Part shown: positions 25,324 through 33,776 of the stretch, one piece after another
How the letters are laid out: each line of letters begins with the position of its first letter
How positions within the stretch are numbered: position 1 is the first letter of the stretch
Assembly (NCBI GenBank): GCA_041738345.1
Contig: JBGSPX010000032.1
Span: 1 to 38,804, forward strand
DNA from: Proteocatella sp041738345
Lineage (GTDB): Bacteria > Bacillota > Clostridia > Peptostreptococcales > Filifactoraceae
DNA length: 38,804 nt
Reading direction: 5' to 3'
Position numbers and translations under genes: made by a program
Notes under the pieces: generated by a model
Seen by the model: only the letters and a program-made list of their open reading frames with translations
The model's database searches: none
Told to the model about the DNA's origin: nothing

Positions 25324-25989
25324 ATATCCTGAAGGTAACGTAAACATATCTTCGGTAACATTCGCTGAAAACTCAATTATATTCATAACTGTACTTTCGA
25401 TAGGGTTATCGTTTTTAATTGCGAAAAGTTCGTCTTTAAAAAAATAATATTTAAGTGTGCCTATGTCGTATTTGTATTCGTCATAGGTCATTTCTTTGCC
25501 ATAAAAGGTTTCAGTTCCACTGCCTACATACTCTAACGAAGAACCGTTTATTAGAGAGGCTTCTTTGTTTGACATAGTACCAGTCATATAAGTTTTGGAA
25601 ACATCATCTATCATATACGCAGCTTCACCATTGATTAGTACTTTAGATTTAGAACCATCTGCTTCTGTAACCCATAGCAAGTTTTCTCCGTCTACTGCTA
25701 AAGTAACATCTGCATGATTGCCTTCTGGGTCCATATCAACATAACCTTGATATTTAAGCAGATACTTCCCGCTTTTGAAAAGCTCATTATATGGATAAGA
25801 TGTCAAAGTAGTTACGTCTACTGTAGCTGGATCTACTACTTCCTCTTCTTTGTCTTTATTTTTATCACCAAAACTTGTTACTTTTGAAAGCGCCTCGCTT
25901 ATAAAGTTATCCTTCATTCCGATTCCCACAAATAAACCTGCACCTAATATCAAAACCAAACCAAAAATCAAGATGATTTTCTTTTTCAT
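25312..25989 (-). CDS. Exported LolA-fold-like protein of unknown function
   Basis: The 225-residue protein has an N-terminal membrane anchor or uncleaved signal (about 4-24, IILIFGLVLILGAGLFVGIG), a charged linker rich in Lys and Glu, then a beta-rich domain from about 60. The end resembles LolA/DUF4412-type proteins, with a strand pattern and a terminal FTLPSGYTGF. There is no lipobox cysteine. I see no enzyme motif. It could bind lipid or a cell-wall component outside the membrane. The start is ATG with AAGGAG six to seven bases upstream. It is a single gene. Confidence 0.6.
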   Translation of the reverse strand: MKKKIILIFGLVLILGAGLFVGIGMKDNFISEALSKVTSFGDKNKDKEEEVVDPATVDVTTLTSYPYNELFKSGKYLLKYQGYVDMDPEGNHADVTLAVDGENLLWVTEADGSKSKVLINGEAAYMIDDVSKTYMTGTMSNKEASLINGSSLEYVGSGTETFYGKEMTYDEYKYDIGTLKYYFFKDELFAIKNDNPIESTVMNIIEFSANVTEDMFTLPSGYTGF

Positions 25990-26126
25990 TTAATATTCTC
26001 CTTGGAATTTTAATAAAATAAATTTAATTTACAAACATTATAGCATATAGCTTTATTAAGGTAAATAAAAGATGGCAAAAAGTCAAAGAAAAGTCATATA
26101 TTAAAAGTTTCACGAAGTTTCACCCA

Positions 26127-26155
26127 TTGACCAAACTATAAATGAGTGTTAAAAT
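26127..26155 (+). promoter_or_regulatory. Promoter of the thiamine-precursor operon
   Basis: TTGACC (26127-26132) and TAAAAT (26150-26155) are 17 bp apart, just before the TPP riboswitch. Confidence 0.75.
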
Positions 26156-26170
26156 CAAGTTAAGATTATT

Positions 26171-26256
26171 AAGGGAGCTGAGGCAACTCGGCTGAGATAG
26201 AGATTAAGGCATCTCTGACCTATAACCTGATCCAGATAATGCTGGCGTAGGAGAAT
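26171..26256 (+). ncRNA. TPP riboswitch (THI element)
   Basis: The THI-box core is clear: AGGGAGCTGAGGCAACTCG, then GGCTGAGATAGAG, CTCTGACCTATAACCTGAT and CAGATAATGCTGGCGTAGG. It binds thiamine pyrophosphate and would switch off the import operon downstream when TPP is plentiful, probably through the terminator at 26273-26298. Confidence 0.95.
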
Positions 26257-26272
26257 ATAAATGTATTTTCTA

Positions 26273-26298
26273 CGCTGAGACCTCTCAGTGTTTTTTTT
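26273..26298 (+). terminator. Terminator controlled by the TPP riboswitch
   Basis: CGCTGAGA pairs with TCTCAGTG, followed by T8. An upstream CGTAGGAGA...TTTTCTACG pairing, which uses the 3' end of the THI element, could compete with it. Confidence 0.8.
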
Positions 26299-26339
26299 AT
26301 TTCAAAGATTTTTTTATTTTAAGAATAAAGGAGAAAATT

Positions 26340-26642
26340 ATGAATGAATTTGAAGCAAGTATAGCAATCCAAGTCCTTCCAGAAATTCAAGGAGAAGAGA
26401 TAATAAGAATCGTAGATAAAGTTATAGAATACATAAAATCTACAGGACTTAATACCTATGTAGGCCCATTTGAAACTACGGTAGAAGGGTCATTTGAGCA
26501 GCTTATGGAAATTATAAAGCAGTCACAAATTATATGCATAGAAGAAGGTGCTCCAAGCGTTATGTCATATGTAAAGATAGCATTTAATCCAAAGGTAGGA
26601 GTATGGTCAATTGATAAAAAAGTTAAAAAACATCACGAATAA
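26340..26642 (+). CDS. Thiamine-binding YkoF/MTH1187-family protein
   Basis: This is a 100-residue cytosolic protein of the MTH1187/YkoF family (ferredoxin-like fold, thiamine or HMP binding). Visible features are ASIAIQVLPEIQGEEIIRIV, a central YVGPFETTVEGSFEQLMEII and the C-terminal VMSYVKIAFNPK. In other Firmicutes such proteins accompany the ThiXYZ/YkoEDC transporters, and here it is the first gene after the TPP riboswitch. It may hold the pyrimidine or thiamine as it enters the cell. The start is ATG with AAAGGAG before it. The permease gene starts inside its last 32 bases. Confidence 0.85.
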   Translation: MNEFEASIAIQVLPEIQGEEIIRIVDKVIEYIKSTGLNTYVGPFETTVEGSFEQLMEIIKQSQIICIEEGAPSVMSYVKIAFNPKVGVWSIDKKVKKHHE

Positions 26643-27381
26643 ACTGCATTCACTGCTGTTTATCGTACTTATAATATTTTGCTGGTGGCTAATCACATAT
26701 TTAGAGTTAGTGCCAAAATTTATGTTACCCTCGCCGCAAGCGGTTATACTTTCCTTTATAAAGGAATTTCCGGTGCTATTAGAACATTCAAAAATATCAC
26801 TGTTAGAAGCTTTTATAGGGCTTGGACTAAGCGTGGTGACTGGAGTAATGCTGGCAATTATAATGGAGCAATCAGAGTTTTGGAAAAAAACGCTATATCC
26901 CGTAATCGTACTGACGCAGACAGTGCCAGCAATTGCAATGGCACCACTTTTAGTGCTTTGGATGGGATACGGTATGGCACCGAAAATAACGCTCATCTTT
27001 ATAACCTGCTTTTTTCCAATAGTTGTAAATATGCTAAGTGGACTTATGAGCGTGGATAAGGATATAATAAGACTGTTTAAATCAATGGGCGCAAGCAAGC
27101 TGAAGATTTTACTATGGGTAAAACTGCCCTCAAGTTTAGAAAGTTTTTTCGCAGGACTTAAATTAGCGGTATCATATGCAATAGTAGGCGCAGTTATCGC
27201 AGAGTGGCTTGGCGGAAACAGCGGGCTTGGCGTATACATGACGAGAGTTAGAAAATCTTATGCCTTTGATAAAATGTTTGCAGTCATTATATTTATAAGC
27301 ATATTGAGTCTAATTCTTATAAAACTAGTAGATATTTTACAGAAAAAATCAATGCCTTGGAAAAACGTCACCAAAGGATAA
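26611..27381 (+). CDS. thiX: ABC transporter permease for a thiamine precursor (ThiX-like)
   Basis: The 256-residue permease of the BPD_transp_1 (SsuC/TauC/ThiX) type has six hydrophobic helices and the EAA-loop region SMGASKLKILLWVKLPSSLES. N-terminal LELVPKFMLPSPQAVILSFI and PAIAMAPLLVLWMGYG are typical. It pairs with the HMP-binding lipoprotein and ATPase downstream and probably imports hydroxymethyl- or formylamino-pyrimidine. The start is TTG 26611 inside the preceding gene, with AGGAG about ten bases upstream; translational coupling is likely. Confidence 0.88.
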   Translation: MIKKLKNITNKLHSLLFIVLIIFCWWLITYLELVPKFMLPSPQAVILSFIKEFPVLLEHSKISLLEAFIGLGLSVVTGVMLAIIMEQSEFWKKTLYPVIVLTQTVPAIAMAPLLVLWMGYGMAPKITLIFITCFFPIVVNMLSGLMSVDKDIIRLFKSMGASKLKILLWVKLPSSLESFFAGLKLAVSYAIVGAVIAEWLGGNSGLGVYMTRVRKSYAFDKMFAVIIFISILSLILIKLVDILQKKSMPWKNVTKG

Positions 27382-27423
27382 AATATAAAAAACTACGATG
27401 GGCTTTTAATTTTAGGAGGAAAA

Positions 27424-28428
27424 ATGAAAAGAAAAATTTTAAGTATAATTATGGCAACACTTCTTGGAATAAGTCTAACGGCTTGTCAATCAGGAAACTC
27501 AGCTTCAAATGAGGGAGATACAGATAAAGCACCTCAAAAAATAAGTTTTGTATTAGATTGGACACCAAATACAAATCATACAGGAATTTATGTAGCGTTA
27601 GATAAGGGTTATTACAAAGAGGCAGGCCTTGATGTAGAAATTATTCAGCCACCTGAAGATGGGGCACTTGCAGCCCTTGGAAGTGGCAATGCACAATTTG
27701 GAATAGATTTTCAAGAATCGCTAGCAGTAGCACTTACTTCAGAAAATCCAATTCCAGTAACCGCAGTAGCTTCAGTTATAGACCACAACACCTCAGGAAT
27801 AATATCGATGAAAGAAAAAGGGATAGATGACTTTTCAAAACTAGAGGGGAAAACCTATGCAACTTGGGATATGCCATCCGAAAAAGCTGTACTAAAACAG
27901 GTTATGACAGATTCTGGGGCAGATTATGAGAAGCTGAATATGGTGCCACATCCAGGCGCGGATGCCCTTTCGCTTATGCAGACCGATGTAGATGCAGTTT
28001 GGGTTTATGAAGGCTGGGATGTTATGATGGCAGAGCTTGAAGGAATAGAGTATAATTATCTTCCATTTGCTGAAAAATCGCCAGTGCTTGATTTTTATAC
28101 CCCAGTAATTGTAGCAAATGATGAATTCCTAAAGACAAATCCAGAAGCCGCAAAAGCTTTTATGAAGGCTACAGCAAAGGGTTATGAATTTGCTATAGAA
28201 AATCCAACTGAAGCGGCCGATATTCTTGTAAAACATGTGCCAGAGCTTTCAAAAGACCTTGTGACAAAGAGTCAAGAATTTCTATCAGCTCAGTATAAGG
28301 CTGAAAAATCTCAGTGGGGAATTATAGATGAAGCTAGATGGAGTGCATTTTATCAGTGGATGTATTCGCAGGAACTTATTCCTAAAGAACTAGGGAAAAA
28401 AGGTTTTACAAATGAATTTTTGAAATAG
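27424..28428 (+). CDS. thiY: Pyrimidine-precursor-binding lipoprotein (ThiY-like)
   Basis: This is a 334-residue lipoprotein of the NMT1/THI5-like substrate-binding family. The signal peptide ends in a lipobox (ISLTAC, C21). The mature part begins KISFVLDWTPNTNHTGIYVA, the family hallmark, then KGYYKEAGLDVEIIQPPEDG and FGIDFQESLAVALTSENPIP. The family binds the thiamine pyrimidine (HMP or formylaminopyrimidine); the exact ligand cannot be fixed here. It is anchored on the outer face of the membrane and works with the permease upstream and ATPase downstream. The start is ATG with TAGGAGG before it. Confidence 0.9.
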   Translation: MKRKILSIIMATLLGISLTACQSGNSASNEGDTDKAPQKISFVLDWTPNTNHTGIYVALDKGYYKEAGLDVEIIQPPEDGALAALGSGNAQFGIDFQESLAVALTSENPIPVTAVASVIDHNTSGIISMKEKGIDDFSKLEGKTYATWDMPSEKAVLKQVMTDSGADYEKLNMVPHPGADALSLMQTDVDAVWVYEGWDVMMAELEGIEYNYLPFAEKSPVLDFYTPVIVANDEFLKTNPEAAKAFMKATAKGYEFAIENPTEAADILVKHVPELSKDLVTKSQEFLSAQYKAEKSQWGIIDEARWSAFYQWMYSQELIPKELGKKGFTNEFLK

Positions 28429-28442
28429 AATTGGAGCAGAGT

Positions 28443-29186
28443 ATGGCTTTTTTTGAAGCACAAAATATAAGTAAGACCTATGAAGAAGAGTCGATAATAG
28501 AAAATGTAAGTGTGAGCTTGGAAAAAGGGGAACTCGTTTCCCTTTTAGGGCCAAGTGGGATTGGAAAAACTACACTGTTTAATATAATGTCAGGGCTTGA
28601 AAGCCCTTCTTCAGGAAAAGTTATGCTAGATGGTAAGGATATTACGATGATTCCGGGTCAAGTAAGCTATATGCAGCAGAAGGATTTACTGCTTCCATTT
28701 ATGAAAATAATAGATAATGTAAGCGTGCCGTTAAGGCTCAAGGGTATGGATAAAAAGACATCTAGAGAAAAAGCCTCAGAATATATGTCGGAGTTTGGAC
28801 TTGAGGGCTGTGAGCAAAAATATCCAAGTCAGCTTTCAGGTGGAATGAGACAAAGAGCCGCTTTTTTAAGAGCTTATCTTTACTCAGACAAACTGATGCT
28901 ACTTGACGAACCCTTTAGTGCGCTTGATACAATTACCAAAACTTCAATGCACCAGTGGTACAAAAAGGTTTCTAAAATTCATAATACGACTACATTTTTT
29001 ATAACTCACGATATAGATGAAGCGATACTGCTTTCTGATAAAATCTATGTGATGGAAGGCCCCGTGGGGCATATAACAGAAGAATTTGTAGTACCATATT
29101 ATGAAGAGCGAAATGAAGAAATCTTGCTTACCGAGGAATTCATATCACTAAAACGAAAAATAATTAGAAAAATAAAGCAAATCTAA
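28443..29186 (+). CDS. thiZ: ABC transporter ATPase (ThiZ-like)
   Basis: The 247-residue ATPase of the nitrate/sulfonate/taurine type energises the ThiXY importer. Motifs are Walker A GPSGIGKTT, Q loop SYMQQKDLLLP, signature LSGGMRQR, Walker B LMLLDEPFSALD and switch His in FITHD. I prefer ATG 28443 (MAFFEAQNI) because GGAG lies six bases upstream; a TTG at 28431 is also in frame but has no ribosome-binding site. It follows the lipoprotein gene by 14 bases and ends the operon. Confidence 0.92.
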   Translation: MAFFEAQNISKTYEEESIIENVSVSLEKGELVSLLGPSGIGKTTLFNIMSGLESPSSGKVMLDGKDITMIPGQVSYMQQKDLLLPFMKIIDNVSVPLRLKGMDKKTSREKASEYMSEFGLEGCEQKYPSQLSGGMRQRAAFLRAYLYSDKLMLLDEPFSALDTITKTSMHQWYKKVSKIHNTTTFFITHDIDEAILLSDKIYVMEGPVGHITEEFVVPYYEERNEEILLTEEFISLKRKIIRKIKQI

Positions 29187-29209
29187 AACCTAAGGTTTTC
29201 GTATTTTTT
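29185..29209 (+). terminator. Short terminator after the thiamine-precursor operon
   Basis: AAAACC-TAA-GGTTTT is a 6-bp stem with a tight loop, followed by a T6 run after CGTA. It is convergent with the LytTR regulator gene. Confidence 0.5.
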
Positions 29210-29933
29210 ATTTAAGAGAACTTCTAGACATTTTAAATAGGTAGGTTTCAAAAGCTTTTCTTGCAATTACCATACTATCTCTTCTGATGTGAACGTTTTT
29301 GCCTTCCTTCATTATAAATACCATAAGTTCTTTATCCAAATTTTTGACATAAGAAAGATTGACCAAAAAACTTTTGTGGCATCTGAAAAAATCTCGACCT
29401 TCAAACTGAGATTCAATATGCTCAAGCCTTTCATTTGCTTTTATAATCTCGCCGCCTGTCAAAAGTAAAAATATATTGTGAGATTTTTGTTCGATATGCA
29501 CAATTTTTTCAAATTGAATTGCTACCTCTTTGCCTCGTATTTTAAGGGTAAGATGAGGGGCATTTTTTTTTCTAAGCTGAGCTAATTCCAAAAGCTCATA
29601 TACGGCTCTTTCTTTTACCGGCTTTTCAATATATTTAAGCGCATTAAGTCTGTAACTTTCCAGCGTGTGGTCAGTGCTCGTAGTTGTAAATGCAATAGGT
29701 ACATTCTCATCAAGTTTACGAATTTGAGTTACAGTTTCCACACCAGATATTCCTGTCATGTAAATATCCATAAAGATAAGGTCAAATTTTCCCGCAATAT
29801 AATTTCCCAAAAGCTCCTCGCCGCAATTAAATACTGTGATTTCTACAGTGAAATTGCTATTTTCAAGTATGTATAAAATCCTGTCCTGCTCATCTATGCT
29901 ATCCTCGCATACTGCAATTTGTAAATTTTCCAT
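29208..29933 (-). CDS. LytTR-family response regulator
   Basis: The 241-residue regulator of the AgrA/VirR type has a receiver domain (about 1-120), with acidic EDS at 10-12, phospho-acceptor D56 in LIFMDIYMTG and K104 in IEKPVK, and a LytTR DNA-binding domain (about 135-235) with VHIEQKSHNIFLLLTGG and FFRCHKSFLVNLSYVKNL. I use ATG 29933 (MENLQIAV), which has TAGGAG five bases before it; the ATG at 29948 has its ribosome-binding site flush against it. It has its own consensus promoter, is divergent from surface protein A, and is separated by that gene from its presumed kinase. Confidence 0.92.
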   Translation of the reverse strand: MENLQIAVCEDSIDEQDRILYILENSNFTVEITVFNCGEELLGNYIAGKFDLIFMDIYMTGISGVETVTQIRKLDENVPIAFTTTSTDHTLESYRLNALKYIEKPVKERAVYELLELAQLRKKNAPHLTLKIRGKEVAIQFEKIVHIEQKSHNIFLLLTGGEIIKANERLEHIESQFEGRDFFRCHKSFLVNLSYVKNLDKELMVFIMKEGKNVHIRRDSMVIARKAFETYLFKMSRSSLK

Positions 29934-29966
29934 AAAAACTCCTATCATCTCCTTTTATTTTTTTTA

Positions 29967-29995
29967 ATTATAATCTAAAAACACTGTAATGTCAA
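29967..29995 (-). promoter_or_regulatory. Consensus promoter of the LytTR regulator
   Basis: On the minus strand TTGACA and TATAAT match the consensus exactly with 17-bp spacing. The -35 abuts the left box of operator A, so a bound regulator could affect its own gene. Confidence 0.85.
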
Positions 29996-30078
29996 TTTGT
30001 CAAGTACGAATTTTGTAAAAATACTTTGCCGTTTTCGGACTGGAAAAATTTTAATAAAGTAGTAAACTAGTATTGACA
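29995..30078 (+). promoter_or_regulatory. Operator/promoter A, conserved with copy B at 35195
   Basis: This 84-bp block aligns without gaps to 35195-35278 (67 of 84 bases the same by eye). Conserved parts are ATTTGTCAAGTACGAATTTT and one more G (left box), GTTTTCGGACTGGAAAAA (right box, start 30031), and AGTAAAnTAGTATTGACA. TAGTAT (30068-30073) fits as a -10, giving a 30-nt leader to the GTG at 30111. The -35 position (AAAATT) is poor and lies just after the right box, as in promoters that need a LytTR activator. Confidence 0.7.
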
Positions 30079-30110
30079 AGAACGATTTATTTAAAAAAGG
30101 AGGAATTAAG

Positions 30111-33100
30111 GTGCATTACAAAATTAGAAAAAAAATAGGGGCACTAGCGTTATCGGCAACTTTGCTTTGCCAAATAGGGCTGCCAACAGTATATGCGCAG
30201 GAAAACATCTCATTTGAGGAAACCTCTCAAGAGATAGTTTTTTCAGGGCTAAAACAGGCGGTAACTACAGGGGCGGCTATAGAGCTTGATTTTAGTAAGT
30301 CCGTATCAGATCAGCTAGCATTGTTTGGCTCTGGAGATAAAATCATAGTAAATGGGAAAGAGGCAACATATGGAGGCGATGTCAGCGCGACAGGCATAAA
30401 TATCCCTCAATCTGACTATATAGCAGATGGAAAACAGGTGATATATAAGGCAGGAAATGGATATATACTTATAACTTGGCCTACGCAATTAGGTAACCCG
30501 TATCTAGTTACGCTCAATGATGCTAACGTTGATATAGCAGGGACAGGCGACATAGATGCGATTAATATATTTGGAAAATTAGATATTACTTTAGAAGGAA
30601 AAAATAATTTAAAAGCACCTCGAAATGCAATTAATAGTAGTAATAGTAGTCCTAAAATTATCCTTAAAGGGGATGGGACAATTGATATGGAATCCTCTTT
30701 ATGTGGAGTAAGAGCAGAAATGGGATATGTGACTATTCAAGACAATGTAGTATTAAATTCAAAAGGTGCAAAGTGGGGAGTTGTTGGAGGATATTATGAA
30801 GATGTTATCATAAATGATAATGCCAAACTCAATATTTCTGTGAGACCTGATGATGAATCATACTTTGAGAATTTTGCAATCAGATGTGGGAATTTATATG
30901 TAAAAGGAAATGCAGAAGTAGATACTAATGGAGAAAATCCATTTATATCTACAAGAATAGGTGTTGAAGTTGACCCGACCGCAAGCTTAAATGCTATTGT
31001 AAGAGGAGTGCTTGGTTCAGATAAATGGCCACATACAGTTTATGGCACAGTTACTATACTAGAAAATATTACAGCCGACTTTGGTGCAGAATATGATAAA
31101 AATGGACCTCTTTCAGCCGCTGAAGGAGCAAGTTTAATAAATAATGGGACAATTAAAGTCAACGACGGCATTAGTGTAGAACAGCTTAAAGCTCTTAATA
31201 TAACTAATAATGGAACCCTTATGTTAGGCAGTAAAGCGGTGCAATTATTTGGAGATACACTTTATGAAGATAAGGGGAAGATTGCAGGCGATATTGATTT
31301 TAAAACCAATATGCCTACAGAACCTACTTATTACAAAAAAAATGATGGCTATATGCGTTTTAATCCAAGTGAAGGAAATGAAAATGCATCTATTACATTA
31401 CATGGGATTAATTTGGAAGCAGATAATAATCTTCTTATACTTCCAGACGAACCAGTTGATGTGATAATAGAGGGCGGATGTGAAGTAGCTTATCCAGAAG
31501 GATTAGTAGTTAGAGAAAATCAGAAAGTAGTTCTAAAATCAGGCTCAGAACTGAAGCTTTTAGGACAAGGATTTTTACAAATAGAAGAAGGCTCTTTAAA
31601 TGACCTTGTAATAGAAAATGGAGCATCTATTGTAAATGATTCTCATATATTCCTTCCAATGGGAACGACTATAGCGCAAATTAAAGCGCTTAACCTTAAG
31701 GGGGGAGGATCTGTAAGAGTAGTAAAAACCTATAATAGTGGGAAACCAGAATCTTGGGATTCCTATACAAATACAGGAAAATCCGTGGTAGAGATAAATG
31801 AGGATTTAAATCTTAGAGATACTGAGGTAACTACAGCAGATAATAAGGGCTATACTTGGACAAAAGAAGAAAAAGAAGGTACAGAAATCTGGATGCTTGA
31901 ACTAAAGAATGTACTGCTTACAGGAAGTATAGACCTTCCAAATAAGGAAGTTGTAATAAGTACAGCGGAAGATAGTGACATTAATGGGTCGATTAACTCG
32001 TCAACCGGATACGCTATAAACCCAGTATTTATAGGAAAAGGAGTACTTACTATAAATGGTGATATAAGTGGAGCAGTAGATACTGATGCTATAACTGTTA
32101 AAGATGGAGCAAAAGTAAAGCTTAACGGAAGATTAGCTATAGGAGGAAGTGGAGGCTCAGGAGGCACTATAAATGTAATTGGAAAAGATACTGTGCTAGA
32201 TATAAAGTCAGATATGGATAGTGCAATTTATACAGATAAAGTAAACCTAGTAGATGGCGCTACACTTAATGCAAAAACAGATGGCGGTGTGGGTCTATTT
32301 TTATCAGAACTTAAAATCACAGGAGGTTCAACACTTAATGTAGGTTGTGAGTATGGTGTATATATAATTGATGGAAAACTTACGATTGATGAAAATAGTA
32401 AGCTGATAACAAATGCAACAATGGCTCCATTTTGCATAGTAGATAAGACTGGTGCAAAAACGCAGAGTGAAGTAGTATCACTACCGGGACTTCCAACAGG
32501 AATGAAAATAGCATCCGTTACAGGTACTGAAGTTGGATATGGATATACTTATTGGAGTTTGGTTTCTGGAAATGGAGTCCTAAGTGTATCAAATGAAAAC
32601 CATGAAATATCAACACTTTCAGGAGCAGCTAAGGGATTATTAACCTTTGCAAAACCAGCAGATAATGGTGGTAATAACGGAAACGGTGGAAACTCTGGAA
32701 ATGGTGGAACTTCAGGTGGAGGTGGCGGTGAAACCACTGAGGATACAAATTCTTCGACTAAGCAAACGCCAAATCTTCCAAAAGTATTAGTAGAGAAATT
32801 AGTAAAAGAAAATACTAAAGAGTTTAAATTAAACATAGGACATGAAACACTCAAACTTGACCTTGAGGCACTTAAGACAGTTCAAACACAAATTGGAGCA
32901 GATGCTATGTTAGCTGTTAAAAAAGTAGATGAAAAATCACTTTCAACAGAGGCTAAGGCGGTGATTGGAAACCGTCCAGTTTATGATTTTACAGTAGTAG
33001 GCGTAAATGGAAAACAGATAACGGATTTTGGAAAAGGTAAGGTTTATATTGAAATTCTATACACTCTAGGCGAAAATGAAAAAGCTGAAAATATAATAGC

Positions 33101-33695
33101 ATATTACATTGATGCTAACGGTAAAGTGGTTGAAATTCCAAGCTCAAAATATGATGCACAAAAAAGAAGTATAGTTTTTGAAACAAGCCATTTTTCAAAA
33201 ATAGGCGTAGGAAAACGCGCGTTAGAAGACTCGGTTTTACAAGTGCCAGTATTTACTGATATAGTAAACCATTGGGCAAAGGACGATATAGCGTTTGTTA
33301 CCCAAAGAGGACTATTTGGAGGTACTGCAGCAGATAAATTCTCACCTAATATGCCAATGACAAGAGGAATGTTTGTAACGGTACTTGGAAGACTGGCAAA
33401 TGCAGATGTAAGCGGTCTAGATAGCAGTAAATTTGCAGATGTAAAAACAGGGGCATACTATGCACAATATGTAGAGTGGGCAAATAAGAATAATATAATA
33501 AGTGGGACAGCATCAGATAAATTCTCGCCAAATACTCCAATAACACGTGACCAAATGGCCGCGATAATCGCAAATTACTCAAAATTTGCAGGAGTAAACC
33601 CTCCAAAGCTACAATCAGATGAAAAAGGTGTAGCAACAAGAGCACAGGTAAGTGCAGTTTTAAGAAGATATATAGAGTTTTTAGAAAGTAAATAG
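30111..33695 (+). CDS. Surface protein A: beta-helix-like, SLH-anchored
   Basis: The 1194-residue exported protein has a signal peptide (cleavage likely after VYA, about residue 29) and a long repetitive beta-strand region (about 40-890) of the type seen in right-handed beta-helix carbohydrate-binding proteins, with short turns like VKDGAKVKLNG and ITGGSTLNVG. A Gly/Asn linker (about 850-880) and a clostridial S-layer-type Ig-like domain (about 895-1040, ending SKIGVGKR) follow, then SLH domains from about 1046. SLH1 and SLH2 are complete; the third is reduced to its last 25-30 residues (GVATRAQVSAVLRRYIE). The start is GTG with AAGGAGG seven bases upstream. SLH domains bind secondary cell-wall polymers, so the protein is displayed on the surface. 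Probably an adhesin or glycan binder, by inference. Confidence 0.85.
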   Translation: MHYKIRKKIGALALSATLLCQIGLPTVYAQENISFEETSQEIVFSGLKQAVTTGAAIELDFSKSVSDQLALFGSGDKIIVNGKEATYGGDVSATGINIPQSDYIADGKQVIYKAGNGYILITWPTQLGNPYLVTLNDANVDIAGTGDIDAINIFGKLDITLEGKNNLKAPRNAINSSNSSPKIILKGDGTIDMESSLCGVRAEMGYVTIQDNVVLNSKGAKWGVVGGYYEDVIINDNAKLNISVRPDDESYFENFAIRCGNLYVKGNAEVDTNGENPFISTRIGVEVDPTASLNAIVRGVLGSDKWPHTVYGTVTILENITADFGAEYDKNGPLSAAEGASLINNGTIKVNDGISVEQLKALNITNNGTLMLGSKAVQLFGDTLYEDKGKIAGDIDFKTNMPTEPTYYKKNDGYMRFNPSEGNENASITLHGINLEADNNLLILPDEPVDVIIEGGCEVAYPEGLVVRENQKVVLKSGSELKLLGQGFLQIEEGSLNDLVIENGASIVNDSHIFLPMGTTIAQIKALNLKGGGSVRVVKTYNSGKPESWDSYTNTGKSVVEINEDLNLRDTEVTTADNKGYTWTKEEKEGTEIWMLELKNVLLTGSIDLPNKEVVISTAEDSDINGSINSSTGYAINPVFIGKGVLTINGDISGAVDTDAITVKDGAKVKLNGRLAIGGSGGSGGTINVIGKDTVLDIKSDMDSAIYTDKVNLVDGATLNAKTDGGVGLFLSELKITGGSTLNVGCEYGVYIIDGKLTIDENSKLITNATMAPFCIVDKTGAKTQSEVVSLPGLPTGMKIASVTGTEVGYGYTYWSLVSGNGVLSVSNENHEISTLSGAAKGLLTFAKPADNGGNNGNGGNSGNGGTSGGGGGETTEDTNSSTKQTPNLPKVLVEKLVKENTKEFKLNIGHETLKLDLEALKTVQTQIGADAMLAVKKVDEKSLSTEAKAVIGNRPVYDFTVVGVNGKQITDFGKGKVYIEILYTLGENEKAENIIAYYIDANGKVVEIPSSKYDAQKRSIVFETSHFSKIGVGKRALEDSVLQVPVFTDIVNHWAKDDIAFVTQRGLFGGTAADKFSPNMPMTRGMFVTVLGRLANADVSGLDSSKFADVKTGAYYAQYVEWANKNNIISGTASDKFSPNTPITRDQMAAIIANYSKFAGVNPPKLQSDEKGVATRAQVSAVLRRYIEFLESK

Positions 33696-33716
33696 TACCA
33701 AATCAATGATAAACAT

Positions 33717-33757
33717 AAAAAGGACAGCGAAAATTAAAAATTCTCACTGTCCTTTTG
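33717..33757. terminator. Bidirectional terminator between surface protein A and the kinase
   Basis: AAAAAGGACAG pairs with CTGTCCTTTT around a 19-nt loop; T and A runs flank both ends. It separates two convergent genes. Confidence 0.75.
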
Positions 33758-33776
33758 CATAAATTTTTAATTTTGT

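Noticed and set aside
26679..27059. Second frame of 126 codons inside the permease gene
   Set aside because: It overlaps a well-supported permease frame, lacks a ribosome-binding site and has no protein-family features.
30073..30078. TTGACA at the end of operator A (and 35273-35278 in B) as a -35 element
   Set aside because: No acceptable -10 lies 15-19 bases downstream in either copy; TAGTAT just before it is better placed as the -10 relative to the start codons.
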